Part shown: piece by piece, positions 47,068-57,027 of the stretch
Position numbering within the stretch: position 1 is the stretch's first letter
Layout of the letters: each line of letters opens with the position of its first letter
Assembly: GCA_023954715.1 (NCBI GenBank)
Contig: JAGSHD010000012.1
Location: forward strand, 1 to 64,000
Reading direction: 5' to 3'
From: Candidatus Cloacimonadota bacterium
GTDB taxonomy: Bacteria > Muiribacteriota > UBA6191
DNA: 64,000 nucleotides
The notes under the pieces: generated by a model
Databases searched by the model: none
The model's input: only the letters and a program-made list of their open reading frames with translations
What the model was told of the DNA's origin: nothing
Program-made: the position numbers and the translations under genes

Positions 47068-47364
47068 CACAGTTCTGTGAATCTTCTTTTATTTATTAAA
47101 TTCAAATCATTTTATTTAAGCTTATCAATTTGATATCAACATTTATTAAAAGTTTTAGTTTGTGGAGTGTCATACTGTCGCTTGAAAAGCCAAAGCTTTT
47201 TATTTTTACTACTTAGGCGAAGTACAGGGTTTTATTGAAGTTCGATACGTATAAAGCCCGTCAAATTAAACTTATGATCACACATATAGGCTTAAGACCA
47301 TGGTTTAAATTGTTGTAGTGATTTTGATGATAGAGGATTTTAGATTAAAGTCATTACTTTGTGC

Positions 47365-47553
47365 TTATTTTGATTTGTAAGGGCTATTACTTTGGTTTAC
47401 TTGAATCAATACTTGATTTAAGTGGTGGCTCCATTCAAAAAATTGATCTACTTTTTTAAAGGTAGAAATGTTAGCGAAGCTTCCTAATAAAGTAAAACAA
47501 ATCATACAAATTAGGGCAAAAAGGGATAATAATAAACAAATAGATACATTCAT
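47365..47553 (-). CDS. possible small single-TM protein
   Basis: 62-aa ORF with N-terminal TM; no clear Shine-Dalgarno. Confidence 0.3.
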   Translation of the reverse strand: MNVSICLLLSLFALICMICFTLLGSFANISTFKKVDQFFEWSHHLNQVLIQVNQSNSPYKSK

Positions 47554-47614
47554 AATAGAGTTATCGACAAAACTTTATAGTTGATGAATGATATATTTTA
47601 ATGGTATTGAAAAA

Positions 47615-47785
47615 TTAGGAGAAGGTTCCAGTCAGTGGAGTATTGTCTATTTCAATAGCATACTCTTCAAAATCCTCTAATAAAGACATAACAAAAGCCT
47701 CTCCAAGAACTTCAGCTAGCTCTTGATTGATCTTTTTACTACTTGGTGTAGTTTGTTTATGTATGTAAGATATTTTGTTTTTCAT
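47615..47785 (-). CDS. possible 56-aa small protein (below the track size cutoff)
   Basis: ATG...TAA: MKNKISYIHKQTTPSSKKINQELAEVLGEAFVMSLLEDFEEYAIEIDNTPLTGTFS; no strong Shine-Dalgarno. Confidence 0.3.
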   Translation of the reverse strand: MKNKISYIHKQTTPSSKKINQELAEVLGEAFVMSLLEDFEEYAIEIDNTPLTGTFS

Positions 47786-47896
47786 AAATATGTCTTCGGC
47801 TAAGTAAGAGCTTCACTGAAGGATCTAATATTAGAATGTATACAAAATAAAGGGCTCAAAGCAGGGTTGTGTATATCTTATGGTTATCGTGAGCTT

Positions 47897-49429
47897 TTAT
47901 TCTAACCACACTCGAATGGTTTTATTATTTTCTTGTAGACTGAATAGATCGCCTGATGGGTAACCATTTAGATGAGTTTGATGAATAATGCTATCAATAT
48001 CAATGGATCTAGATTGAATAACAGTGAGTACATCTGGAGGTATTAAATGCTTCAATTGATTCACTAAATGTCGTTGGAAAGTAAGCTGTACTTTCTGAGT
48101 TGAGTTTTCAAATACTGAAATTTTTAGTGATTGAGCCATATCATCGTAACTATAGTTTTCACTATGAGCTACCTTTAGATTTGATAATTCTACTTCATAT
48201 GACTTCAATAAATTTTGTATATGAGGACGAAAGAAAAAAGAAGGGTTTAAAGTAGATAAAAAATGAAAAAGACCGATAAAAGATTTCATTAAAAAAATTA
48301 GTTCAGCTGGTGCGGCCAAGCGAAAATTCCATCTTTCATCTCCTAGAATTTGATTGGTTAAAGCTGTGCGGTTCCAGTTTTTGAATTCAAAGCGACCAAG
48401 AGAAGTAAAAGGAGCAAAAAAGACTTCATTTAAAGCAGGAAGCCTTTTTATGATTGGGTATAAATAATTTGGATTAAAGCCTAGTGATAAGTAATATGAA
48501 TAAGGACTAAAACTAGCTTTATTTAAGGTACCTTCTAATAGCTTTAAAATAGATAGTGATTTAGACTTTTCTAAAGTCCCCATAGATCCAAAGTCATAAA
48601 ATACAACTTGTAATTTTGTCCCTAGTTTTCTGAAGCCTAGATTACCTGGATGTGGATCAGCGTGATAAAACCCTTTGTGAAAAACAGAGTAAGCAAATAC
48701 ATTCATTAATATATTTTGTAGTTGAGTTTTGTCATTGGTAGAAAACGAGCTTAAGTCATTGAGGGGCTTGGACTCTTCAAATTGGCTTACTAAAACTTTT
48801 GAGGTAGAATGTTCAAGATAGACTTTAGGGACTATAAAACCCTCAATTTTTGATTCAAGGGCATCTTCTAAAAATCTTTTTTGATGCAGTGCTTCTTGTT
48901 TATAGTCTAGCTCTTGCTCTATGTTTTTCGAGATTTCATTTTGATAGTCTTCTAGTTGAAAATTAGCCCCCTTTTTAGAAAAAGGAGAAGCTACCCAACC
49001 CAACAAACTTAAGTCTGTTTGAATAGACTTTTTAATATTTGGGTATTGCACTTTTATAGCGACTGTATCTCCACTTTTTAGAGTAGCCTTATGAACCTGA
49101 CCTAAAGATGCGCAATATGGGTCGTCTGATAGGGAGTCTAATACATCATAGGGATCTTTTTGCCACTCATTGCTTAAAATAGATAAGATTACAGCTTTAC
49201 TAAGAGCTTTACCTTGGTTTTGTAGACTTTCGAACTCTTTGAATTGGGGATCGTCTGACATAGACATCCATTGTCCCATTTTTTGGGGAAGACCTTTTAA
49301 CTCTCCCATGCTTTCAATTAGGTAATTTCTAGCTTGAGATTTGACGTGATCATTTTCTTGTTGGTTTAGAGATTTAACTTGAAAGCTTGTTTGAACTATT
49401 TTAAAAACACGTTTTAGTTTTTCAAACAT
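47897..49429 (-). CDS. ABC1/AarF/UbiB-family kinase-like protein
   Basis: KGLPQKMGQWMSM-like KxGQ region; SLGQVHKATLKSGDTVAIKVQYPNI; HKGFYHADPHPGNLGF; VFYDFGSMG. Start at ATG 49429 rather than the track start. Confidence 0.85.
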   Translation of the reverse strand: MFEKLKRVFKIVQTSFQVKSLNQQENDHVKSQARNYLIESMGELKGLPQKMGQWMSMSDDPQFKEFESLQNQGKALSKAVILSILSNEWQKDPYDVLDSLSDDPYCASLGQVHKATLKSGDTVAIKVQYPNIKKSIQTDLSLLGWVASPFSKKGANFQLEDYQNEISKNIEQELDYKQEALHQKRFLEDALESKIEGFIVPKVYLEHSTSKVLVSQFEESKPLNDLSSFSTNDKTQLQNILMNVFAYSVFHKGFYHADPHPGNLGFRKLGTKLQVVFYDFGSMGTLEKSKSLSILKLLEGTLNKASFSPYSYYLSLGFNPNYLYPIIKRLPALNEVFFAPFTSLGRFEFKNWNRTALTNQILGDERWNFRLAAPAELIFLMKSFIGLFHFLSTLNPSFFFRPHIQNLLKSYEVELSNLKVAHSENYSYDDMAQSLKISVFENSTQKVQLTFQRHLVNQLKHLIPPDVLTVIQSRSIDIDSIIHQTHLNGYPSGDLFSLQENNKTIRVWLE

Positions 49430-49436
49430 GAGCAAC

Positions 49437-50033
49437 CTAGTAAAATCGATATCGACTGTGAGTTCTAGCTCTAGACTGTGTCCGAATTTTACGCTTTGGC
49501 AGAGGTTCTTCAAAGGCCCAAGCGACTTCGTCGTGTACATTTTTATTTTTCATAAAACTTGGATTCACCCCGAGTCTACGCCAGACTTCTTTTGATAATG
49601 CGATTCCGGCAGGATAAGTTATTTTTTCGCCAATATCATTAGTTGGTGATAGTTCAGCTCGCGGGTCTGTTTTACTTAGCCAATAAGGGTTTCTAGTGAA
49701 CCATGGCCCAATTTCTTTGACTCGTGCTTTAACAACTCGGTGAGTACGGGGATAAAAGATTTTAACAACTTTCCCAAGTGCAGAGGGATCCGGTAGGGCT
49801 ACAGCCAATTCTTTTCTTCCGATTCTTCCTTTTGATACAGAGCTTTGATATAAGGTCTCTGCATAGACATAGTTAAAATGTTGAAAGCGTCTCTTAAAAG
49901 GTTTTTGAAAATCGGTTTTTAGATGACCTAATACATGACCAAAAGGACGTAAGATACGCTTACTTTCACGTATAATATGCACATGGCAAAAAACATTGGA
50001 GATGGTGAATAAGAACAAGAATAATAATTTCAT
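49437..50033 (-). CDS. exported protein with RlpA-like double-psi beta-barrel-type domain
   Basis: Signal peptide; VVKARVKEIGPWFTRNPYWLS...TYPAGIALSKEVWRRLGV. Confidence 0.5.
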   Translation of the reverse strand: MKLLFLFLFTISNVFCHVHIIRESKRILRPFGHVLGHLKTDFQKPFKRRFQHFNYVYAETLYQSSVSKGRIGRKELAVALPDPSALGKVVKIFYPRTHRVVKARVKEIGPWFTRNPYWLSKTDPRAELSPTNDIGEKITYPAGIALSKEVWRRLGVNPSFMKNKNVHDEVAWAFEEPLPKRKIRTQSRARTHSRYRFY

Positions 50034-50323
50034 AAAAACTCTTTTGAAAGGAGTAAGTGATCATTTGTGTCTTACATCGACGATTTAATAGAAGGAATCA
50101 TTCATTTTTAGATAGTGCTTTCTAACTTAGCAAATTTTAATCATAGAAACATTCAAAAACATTATATTTTATACACATTTTGTTATATGCTATAAGCAAA
50201 ACTTAGTAGTAAAAATTTATTTAATGACTTACTACCAATTGCAATGAATGCTATAAATCAATCAATTTATAATTTGCATCAAGCTTTTCAAGCTGAGAAA
50301 AAGAAAGACAAGGGTAATTAGAC

Positions 50324-50950
50324 ATGTTTTGTGATGATTTAGAAGATCAATCAGATTTCAACACCATGTTATTTAATGAAGACTTTGAAGATTGTAGTCC
50401 TACGATTTTGAAGATGTTTTTTTATTTACTCAATGAAAATAAGCAATTAGTTCAACAAAAGTCAGACCTATTAGAAAAAAGCAATGATGTGCAGTCTCAA
50501 TTGTCTACTTTAAGAAATGAGCTTTACTCTAAACATAAAAATAGTTTGTTTCCTTCTAACAAGCTTTTTAAAGCTTGGGTATTAGATAAGTTTTTGGAGA
50601 TAGAGCAGGGACTTAACTTTATTGAAAGAAAATACCCAAAAGGTGGGTTATGTAGCAACAAAAAAGTATTTATTGATTATCTCTATCAAGATATTAATGA
50701 TCGATTTATCTTAGTTGAGGTTTTATACTTTTCAAAGGGTCTTAAAGATGACTTGATGACCTATATTGCTAGATTAGAACAAGCTAAAGATCACTTGTCT
50801 ACCACTAGAGCGGTTGCAAAACACAAAATTCGTAAATTGATAGTTAGCAATTTTATTGATCAATCTGTCGTTGATGGTTGTACTTTAAATCAAGTTGAGC
50901 TAGTACATGTAAAGGGTGTTTATGACTTCGAAAAAATTAAAACTGAATAG
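50324..50950 (+). CDS. hypothetical coiled-coil protein
   Basis: 208-aa ORF, gacaagggt upstream, helical charged sequence. Confidence 0.6.
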   Translation: MFCDDLEDQSDFNTMLFNEDFEDCSPTILKMFFYLLNENKQLVQQKSDLLEKSNDVQSQLSTLRNELYSKHKNSLFPSNKLFKAWVLDKFLEIEQGLNFIERKYPKGGLCSNKKVFIDYLYQDINDRFILVEVLYFSKGLKDDLMTYIARLEQAKDHLSTTRAVAKHKIRKLIVSNFIDQSVVDGCTLNQVELVHVKGVYDFEKIKTE

Positions 50951-51494
50951 TAATTTTGGGGGTATTTACCCCTATTTAGAAATAAGTCCTTCATTAAGCG
51001 AAGGAGTATTTATAGCCCCGGGCGCTCGCGTTATTGGTGATGTAACAATTGGTAAAGAAGTTGGTATTTGGTACAACACTGTAATTCGTGGTGATGTAAA
51101 CTCCATTCAAATCGGGGACCGTACCAATGTACAAGACAATAGTTTATTACACGTAGAGACAGATATTTGCCCTTTGAAGATTGGGGATGATGTGACGATT
51201 GGTCATCAAGTTATTTTACATGGCTGTACTATTGGTAACCGCTGTCTTATTGGAATGGGTGCATTGATCATGAATGATGCAGTGATTGGTGATGATTGTA
51301 TCATTGGAGCGGGAGCTTTAATTACAGAAAAGACGATTGTTCCAAACGGCTCAGTTGTTATAGGTAGACCCGGAAAAGTAGTACGAGACGTTAAAGAAAA
51401 AGAGTTAGCCATGTTGTTAAACTCAGCAAAAAGATATGTTGGGGTTGCTAAAAACCATATAGATTCATTACAAAAACATGGGGAGCAATCCTAA
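50922..51494 (+). CDS. gamma-carbonic anhydrase family (left-handed beta-helix) protein
   Basis: GARVIGDVTIGKEVGIWYNTVIRGDVNSIQIGDRTNVQDNSLLHV...IGHQVILHGCTIGNRCLIGMGA. Confidence 0.88.
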   Translation: MTSKKLKLNSNFGGIYPYLEISPSLSEGVFIAPGARVIGDVTIGKEVGIWYNTVIRGDVNSIQIGDRTNVQDNSLLHVETDICPLKIGDDVTIGHQVILHGCTIGNRCLIGMGALIMNDAVIGDDCIIGAGALITEKTIVPNGSVVIGRPGKVVRDVKEKELAMLLNSAKRYVGVAKNHIDSLQKHGEQS

Positions 51495-52424
51495 ATGAAA
51501 GACTTAATTGAAAAAAAGCATAAAATTCTCCAAACTATTGTAAAAGAAATTGCCCACGAAATTGTTGGCAAAGAAGAAGAAATTAAGTTAATTTTAACCG
51601 CTTTTTTTGCTCGTGGTCATGTCTTAATTGAGGACTTGCCAGGTCTTGGTAAAACCTCCTTAGCTAAAGCAATTTCAAAGGTAATACACTTAGATTTCAA
51701 TCGTATCCAAGGTTCTACAGATTTATTGCCATCAGATATTGTAGGTGTTAATATTTTCAATCCATCAGAGTCTAGCTTTGAACTCCATCGTGGCCCGATT
51801 TTTACTCAAATTTTATTGTTTGATGAAATGAACAGAACACCTCCAAAAACGCAGAGTGCACTACTCCAAGTAATGGCTGAAAACCAAGTAACTATTGACC
51901 AAGATACTTATGATGTTAAGACTCCATTTTTTGTAATTGGCACACAAAACCCAGTAAGTTCAGATGGTACTTATCGTTTACCAGACTCACAGTTAGATCG
52001 TTTTTCTATTCGTTTGTCTTTAGGATACCCAAAACAAGAACAAGAAAAAAATATCATTTTAGGCCTTTTTGAAGAACAAAGCTGCAATCAGATTTCGATA
52101 AATGAAATATTAGAGATTCAAACCTTAGCAGATAAAGTACATGTGGAGCCAGCCATAGTTGATTATCTACTTGAAATAGTAGAAATAACTAGGCAAGATA
52201 ACAGTTTGAGTCACGGAATCTCTGTTCGTGGATCCATTGAGATGATTAAATTGGCAAAGGTGAGAGCGATATTTGAAAATAGAGATTTTGTAATTCCAGA
52301 AGATATAAAAATACTAGCCCCAAATGTTTTAGCGCATCGAGTCTTGTCTTTGAAACTAGTAGATAGAGCAGCCCAAGAAAACTATATCAAGTCTATTTTA
52401 GAGCAAGTGACCATCCCAGCCTAG
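51495..52424 (+). CDS. MoxR-family AAA+ ATPase
   Basis: GHVLIEDLPGLGKTSLAKAI, FNRIQGSTDLLPSDIVG, LLFDEMNRTPPKTQSALLQVMAE, FVIGTQNPVSSDGTYRLPDSQLDRF. Confidence 0.93.
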   Translation: MKDLIEKKHKILQTIVKEIAHEIVGKEEEIKLILTAFFARGHVLIEDLPGLGKTSLAKAISKVIHLDFNRIQGSTDLLPSDIVGVNIFNPSESSFELHRGPIFTQILLFDEMNRTPPKTQSALLQVMAENQVTIDQDTYDVKTPFFVIGTQNPVSSDGTYRLPDSQLDRFSIRLSLGYPKQEQEKNIILGLFEEQSCNQISINEILEIQTLADKVHVEPAIVDYLLEIVEITRQDNSLSHGISVRGSIEMIKLAKVRAIFENRDFVIPEDIKILAPNVLAHRVLSLKLVDRAAQENYIKSILEQVTIPA

Positions 52425-52596
52425 AAAATGAAAGTGTTTGTTTCTGAATCGATAAAAGAAAAGTAAAAGTTAATTGAGTATAATCGTATGAAATCATATT
52501 TTGTTGATTTAAATTGTCTCAACATTTGAAAAACATATAGTTGTTGAGTTATCTTTTTGTACAATAACAGTTATTTTTGACAATCAAGGATTAAAG

Positions 52597-53358
52597 TTGA
52601 AAGAAAAAGTAGCATTAGAGCTAGAAAAAGAGCCACTTTTAAAAAAGGCTCGTTGGTATAATAGTAAAAATAGAACATACAAAGCTTGTGTGATTTATCA
52701 TAAAGTTTTACCAAAGCTAACAGGTGAGCCTTACCAAGAGGCTCTAGAAGAGCTTGCCTATCTTTATTTTGATCGCTTAGATTTTGATTTAGCCGCTATT
52801 TGTTTTGAGCATTTATGCTTAGTCAAACCAACTGTTTCTCAGTATGTATTAAAATTATCTAATTGTTATTTTCAATTGCAAAACTTTTATAAAGCGAAAA
52901 GTGTATTACATCGTTTTGATTTATGGAAAGAAGAAGAGGACGAAGAGAGGTTATTAGCCCTTTCTCAGTGCGAGCTTGCTTTAAATAGAAAATTAAAAGC
53001 TGTAGAAGTTTTACAAGTATTAATGAAACGATATTGTAATCCAGTATATTACCTTTTATTAGCAGAACTCTTTGAAAGCATGGAGCTTTATTCACTAGCT
53101 TTAGAAACCTGCAATAGAGGATTAAAGAGAGACTCTTATTTTGAAGACTTACTTGTAGTAAAAGCCAGACTTTTACTTGAGCAAAATGATTTTAAAAAAG
53201 CAAAGCAGATATATTTTAAAATGATTAAAAATCAGATGTATTTAGGTGAAGCTCATTTTGATCTTGAGATAATGATTGAAAAACGTGGCAATTTACCAGA
53301 GCTTTTAGAGATCCATCAATATTTTGATGATATTAATATAGATGATCTTTTAGAGTAA
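52597..53358 (+). CDS. TPR-repeat protein
   Basis: Successive helical TPR-like motifs (ALEELAYLYFDRLDFDLAAICFEHLCLVKP etc.); TTG start after caagga. Confidence 0.7.
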   Translation: MKEKVALELEKEPLLKKARWYNSKNRTYKACVIYHKVLPKLTGEPYQEALEELAYLYFDRLDFDLAAICFEHLCLVKPTVSQYVLKLSNCYFQLQNFYKAKSVLHRFDLWKEEEDEERLLALSQCELALNRKLKAVEVLQVLMKRYCNPVYYLLLAELFESMELYSLALETCNRGLKRDSYFEDLLVVKARLLLEQNDFKKAKQIYFKMIKNQMYLGEAHFDLEIMIEKRGNLPELLEIHQYFDDINIDDLLE

Positions 53359-53643
53359 TTTTATCTCTTCTAACACAAAAGTGATCATAACTATTTTTTT
53401 GTTAGTTTCGAAAAACTAATCAGTGACAAAAGACCAAATAATGATTGTTACTTGTATTAACAATATGCCAAACCCCTATGTTTGCTAGCTAAATCGCTTC
53501 ATTAATTTTTTATCAAAATTCATCGAAAAGATCTTTGTGCTTCGTAAATTGAAGTTAGTGAGCTTCTTTCACTAAATCAACCAATTTAACTTATTGCGCA
53601 TGGTTCAAATGACTTTACATGACTTGCTTTTGCAGGAGTTAAT

Positions 53644-53862
53644 ATGGATGAATTAAATAATCAAGATTGGTATTTTCAATTTTTAAAAGAAGAGTTAAAA
53701 CACTTAGATACTACAAGTACAAAGAAAAAAAACACTTTTCAAAAGGAGTTTTTTGACTCTAGTGATCCAATGACTGACATGATGTTACAGATTCAAGAAG
53801 GTCGATATATCCGCTTAGGAAATAAAGATTTTGAAGATAAAGATTATATGCTAGTAAATTAA
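53644..53862 (+). CDS. hypothetical small acidic protein
   Basis: 72-aa ORF with caggag Shine-Dalgarno. Confidence 0.5.
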   Translation: MDELNNQDWYFQFLKEELKHLDTTSTKKKNTFQKEFFDSSDPMTDMMLQIQEGRYIRLGNKDFEDKDYMLVN

Positions 53863-53904
53863 TTTTACCCTTGCAAGTCCTACTTTATAATTGTATAAAT
53901 AGGC

Positions 53905-54267
53905 ATGAACTTAAACTTGAATAAATATAGGCACAGAAAAAAGATCTTCTTTTTACAGTCTTTACTTGTTTGTGTCTATTTTTTAAGTCCTTTTTTTCAT
54001 ACCCATCAATTAGAGTTTGAAACTCACTGTGAAACAACTCATAAGTTTCAACAAGCTCATTGGCATGCTGATTTTATTAAACCAGCAGATGACCATGATG
54101 ATGACTGTTTAGAATGTAGTGTATTAACTCAGTTTAACTATGCTAGCTTAAATGCTGGTATGCTATTGAGCTTGGATACACAAATTTTAGCTACAAGTAG
54201 CTTGGATCAATGGCAAAAAATTGATCAAGATAGCTACGTTAAAGCCCGAGCCCCTCCCATTTCCTAA
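53905..54267 (+). CDS. small exported His/Cys-containing protein, putative metal-associated
   Basis: Signal-like N-terminus; FFHTHQLEFETHCETTHKFQQAHWHADFIKPADDHDDDCLEC; upstream of the metal-uptake operon. Confidence 0.5.
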   Translation: MNLNLNKYRHRKKIFFLQSLLVCVYFLSPFFHTHQLEFETHCETTHKFQQAHWHADFIKPADDHDDDCLECSVLTQFNYASLNAGMLLSLDTQILATSSLDQWQKIDQDSYVKARAPPIS

Positions 54268-54420
54268 AATGCTAAAAACTTAAAATTATCTAAGGTATCT
54301 TTTGAATAAAAAAGATGTCTTTATAGTCTTTTCCCATAGTTTTTGGCATACATTTTTAAGTTCAACGGACTCAAAGTACTAATCGTAACTTGAGTTTAAA
54401 TAGAGCAATTATTGGCCATT

Positions 54421-54450
54421 TGTTAAAGTCATTTAACATGGGCCCATGTT
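54421..54450 (+). promoter_or_regulatory. two overlapping palindromes, candidate metalloregulator operator
   Basis: TGTTAAA-gtca-TTTAACA (54421-54438) overlapping the perfect 16-bp palindrome AACATGGGCCCATGTT (54435-54450), ~115 nt before the 54565 start. Confidence 0.45.
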
Positions 54451-54564
54451 GTAAATTCTTATTAAATGTTCATCTAAATTTTGATGTATAAGCTCAAAAT
54501 TATTAGATGATTGGAACTCCAAGACCAAAAGTTATAGCGTCTTGGATAAAAAGCTGGAGTAACC

Positions 54565-55995
54565 ATGAATATTAAGGTTCATATATTATTTTTGCTATTA
54601 GTTAACTCTTGTATAGCAAAAGATCAAACAGAGGTTTTAAAAGAAGTAGAAAAGATTAGGGCAATGATGGAGTTTCATCAAAACGCCCTAAATGATCTAA
54701 AGAAAAAAGTACTAATCATTAGTGAAAAACTAGGAGTTGCTAAAGAGCAAGGTTCAGATGATATCGATGCATTTTTGTCACAAGAGTTACCCATAGAAAG
54801 TAAAAGTAAAAGTGTAGTAAAACTAAGTAAAACGGAGTGGATTAAAACAGGAGTCAGTACTAGTTTGACCCTAGGAAAATCAAATCTAAATGATAGTGAA
54901 CTAAAAGAGTTACAAGCAGGTGGCCATGATCCAAACAAAAATGGTTTTTCTGCAAGAGCTGTTGAAATGTCACTTTCTGGTGACATTGATCATATTTTTG
55001 ATGCTAAGTTAAACTTAAACTTTCATAGTGATAACTCAAAAGGTAGCTCCGAGTTTGAAATTGAAGAGGCGATAATTCACTCTAACAATTTTATTAAGGA
55101 TTTAGATTTTGAACTAGGGATTTTGAAAACAAACTTTGGTAATCAAAATAGAAAACATGCTCATAATTGGACTTTTGTGGATCAACCAATTATCTCAAAT
55201 AGAATTTTTGGTAGTGAAGGCTTAAGCTCGGGAGGGGTTAATTTATCAAAGGAACTAAAGGACCGTAATTCATCAAAGTTATATTTTGGAGTGCAAAATG
55301 CGAGTGGAGAGAAAGTAAGTAGTTTTCAAAGTACAGGGGCTCACTCCCATGATGAAGAACATGATGAAGATGGGGATGAAGACGAGCACGAGCATGGCGA
55401 TAGCTTTGTGTTAGCAGATGAGAAAAGAACAAACTTTTTAAGTGGATTAAATGATATTTTGTATAGTTTTAGATATGAAAAAGTAGTTTCTAAAGACAAT
55501 AATCAAGATATTAAATTTGGAGCATCTTATTTGATGGGCCCAAACAATCATTTGGATAAAAAAACATTTATTGGAGGTTTAGACTTAGCAATTAGAAAAG
55601 AGTGGCTTAGAGATAGTGGAGAGTTTTCATCGTATTTGATAGAAGCAGAATACATTCATAGAAACTATCAAGCTATTGATGAAGGAGTTCATGGGTCTTT
55701 AAGAGATATGGGTTATTTTGTTCAAGGTTTATATAAACCAAATAAAGGTTTTGGTTATGGACTTAGATATGAAAAAGCTTGGTCAGGTGGAGATTTCGCA
55801 GAAGCTTTTACTTTGCCAAAACATGATGATCGGGAGAGGTTTTCGGCTCTTTTAGAATGGGATCAATCAGAGTTTTCTAAAATTAGACTACAGGTCAATC
55901 AAGATAAATGGAGCCATTTAGGGACAAAAGATGCTCACTCAGTATGGTTGGCATTTGATGTATTTTTTGGTGATCACCCAGCTCATAAATTTTAA
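54565..55995 (+). CDS. zinc-linked outer-membrane beta-barrel protein with His/Asp/Glu-rich loop
   Basis: Signal peptide, coiled coil, beta-rich body, loop HSHDEEHDEDGDEDEHEHGD; first gene of the metal ABC operon. Confidence 0.7.
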   Translation: MNIKVHILFLLLVNSCIAKDQTEVLKEVEKIRAMMEFHQNALNDLKKKVLIISEKLGVAKEQGSDDIDAFLSQELPIESKSKSVVKLSKTEWIKTGVSTSLTLGKSNLNDSELKELQAGGHDPNKNGFSARAVEMSLSGDIDHIFDAKLNLNFHSDNSKGSSEFEIEEAIIHSNNFIKDLDFELGILKTNFGNQNRKHAHNWTFVDQPIISNRIFGSEGLSSGGVNLSKELKDRNSSKLYFGVQNASGEKVSSFQSTGAHSHDEEHDEDGDEDEHEHGDSFVLADEKRTNFLSGLNDILYSFRYEKVVSKDNNQDIKFGASYLMGPNNHLDKKTFIGGLDLAIRKEWLRDSGEFSSYLIEAEYIHRNYQAIDEGVHGSLRDMGYFVQGLYKPNKGFGYGLRYEKAWSGGDFAEAFTLPKHDDRERFSALLEWDQSEFSKIRLQVNQDKWSHLGTKDAHSVWLAFDVFFGDHPAHKF

Positions 55996-56007
55996 TAGGA
56001 GAGACAA

Positions 56008-57027
56008 ATGAAATATATATTACTCACTCTGATATTGGCTCAAAACTTATGGACCAAAGACACTATAAATGTAGTTACGAGTATTCCTTCTATTAAAAGT
56101 ATAGTAGAAGAAATAGGCGGGAATTATGTAAAAGTAAACTCTATTGGCAAAGCCAAACAAAACCCTCACTATGTATCTGTTAAGCCAAGTTTTGTAAAAC
56201 TTGTTAAAAGAGCTGATTTAGTGGTTGTATCTGGATTAGACCTTGAGGTAGCTTGGATGCCACTATTGATTAAGAAATCTAATAATAGGAGGGTTTTTAA
56301 AGGGACAAGTGGCTATTTAGACCTATCTATTGGTATTGAGCCTTTACAAGTTATTGGCGGTGTTATAACAAGAAAGATGGGAGATGTACACGGAAGTGGT
56401 AATCCTCATTACTTTGTTTCCCCCTTTCAAGTGTTGGGATTGATACCATTGGTTACAAAGTCTCTGATTGCAATTAAACCCAATCTAAAGAAGGAGCTTT
56501 TGATCAATTCAAAACAGTTTCAAGAGAAACTAGGACATAAGATTTTTGGAAGAGAATTAGCTACAAAATATAATGTTGATAAATTATTGAAACTGCATAA
56601 GATTAAAAAGTTGGATAAATTTTTGTCTCAAAGTAATCAAAAGGGCTTACTTGGAGGATGGGTTAAGTTATTGAAACCATTTCAAAATTTAAACTTTTGG
56701 GAGGATCACAGTAGTTATAGTTATTTTATGGAAGACTTTTCATTAAATAGGGTGGGAGCATTAGAGCCAAAACCTGGTATTATGCCTTCTTTTAGGAGTC
56801 TTTCCAAGTTGATTTTAAAAATGAAAAAGACAAAATCTTTGGCTGTATTATCTTCTAGCTTTTTTCCTAAAAAGTTTTTAGACTTTGTGAAATCAAACTC
56901 CAGTTTAAAAGTGATTCAGCTATCACATCAATTAGGATCTAGATCAGCATCAGGCTCATATATTTCTTGGATTGATTATAATGTGAATCAAATGGTAAAT
57001 ACACTAGGAAGTAAAAGTGCAAAATAA
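56008..57027 (+). CDS. metal ABC transporter substrate-binding protein (ZnuA/TroA family)
   Basis: NVVTSIPSIKSIVEEIGGNYVKVNSIGKAKQNPHYVSVKPSFVKLVKRADLVVVSGLDLEVAW; HGSGNPHYFVSP. Confidence 0.88.
   Translation: MKYILLTLILAQNLWTKDTINVVTSIPSIKSIVEEIGGNYVKVNSIGKAKQNPHYVSVKPSFVKLVKRADLVVVSGLDLEVAWMPLLIKKSNNRRVFKGTSGYLDLSIGIEPLQVIGGVITRKMGDVHGSGNPHYFVSPFQVLGLIPLVTKSLIAIKPNLKKELLINSKQFQEKLGHKIFGRELATKYNVDKLLKLHKIKKLDKFLSQSNQKGLLGGWVKLLKPFQNLNFWEDHSSYSYFMEDFSLNRVGALEPKPGIMPSFRSLSKLILKMKKTKSLAVLSSSFFPKKFLDFVKSNSSLKVIQLSHQLGSRSASGSYISWIDYNVNQMVNTLGSKSAK

Noticed and set aside
47553-47573. TAAAGTTT and GTCGATAA adjacent on the minus strand before ORF 47365-47553, as a sigma-28 promoter
   Set aside because: The two boxes are separated by only ~1 nt, so the spacing is incompatible with a promoter.
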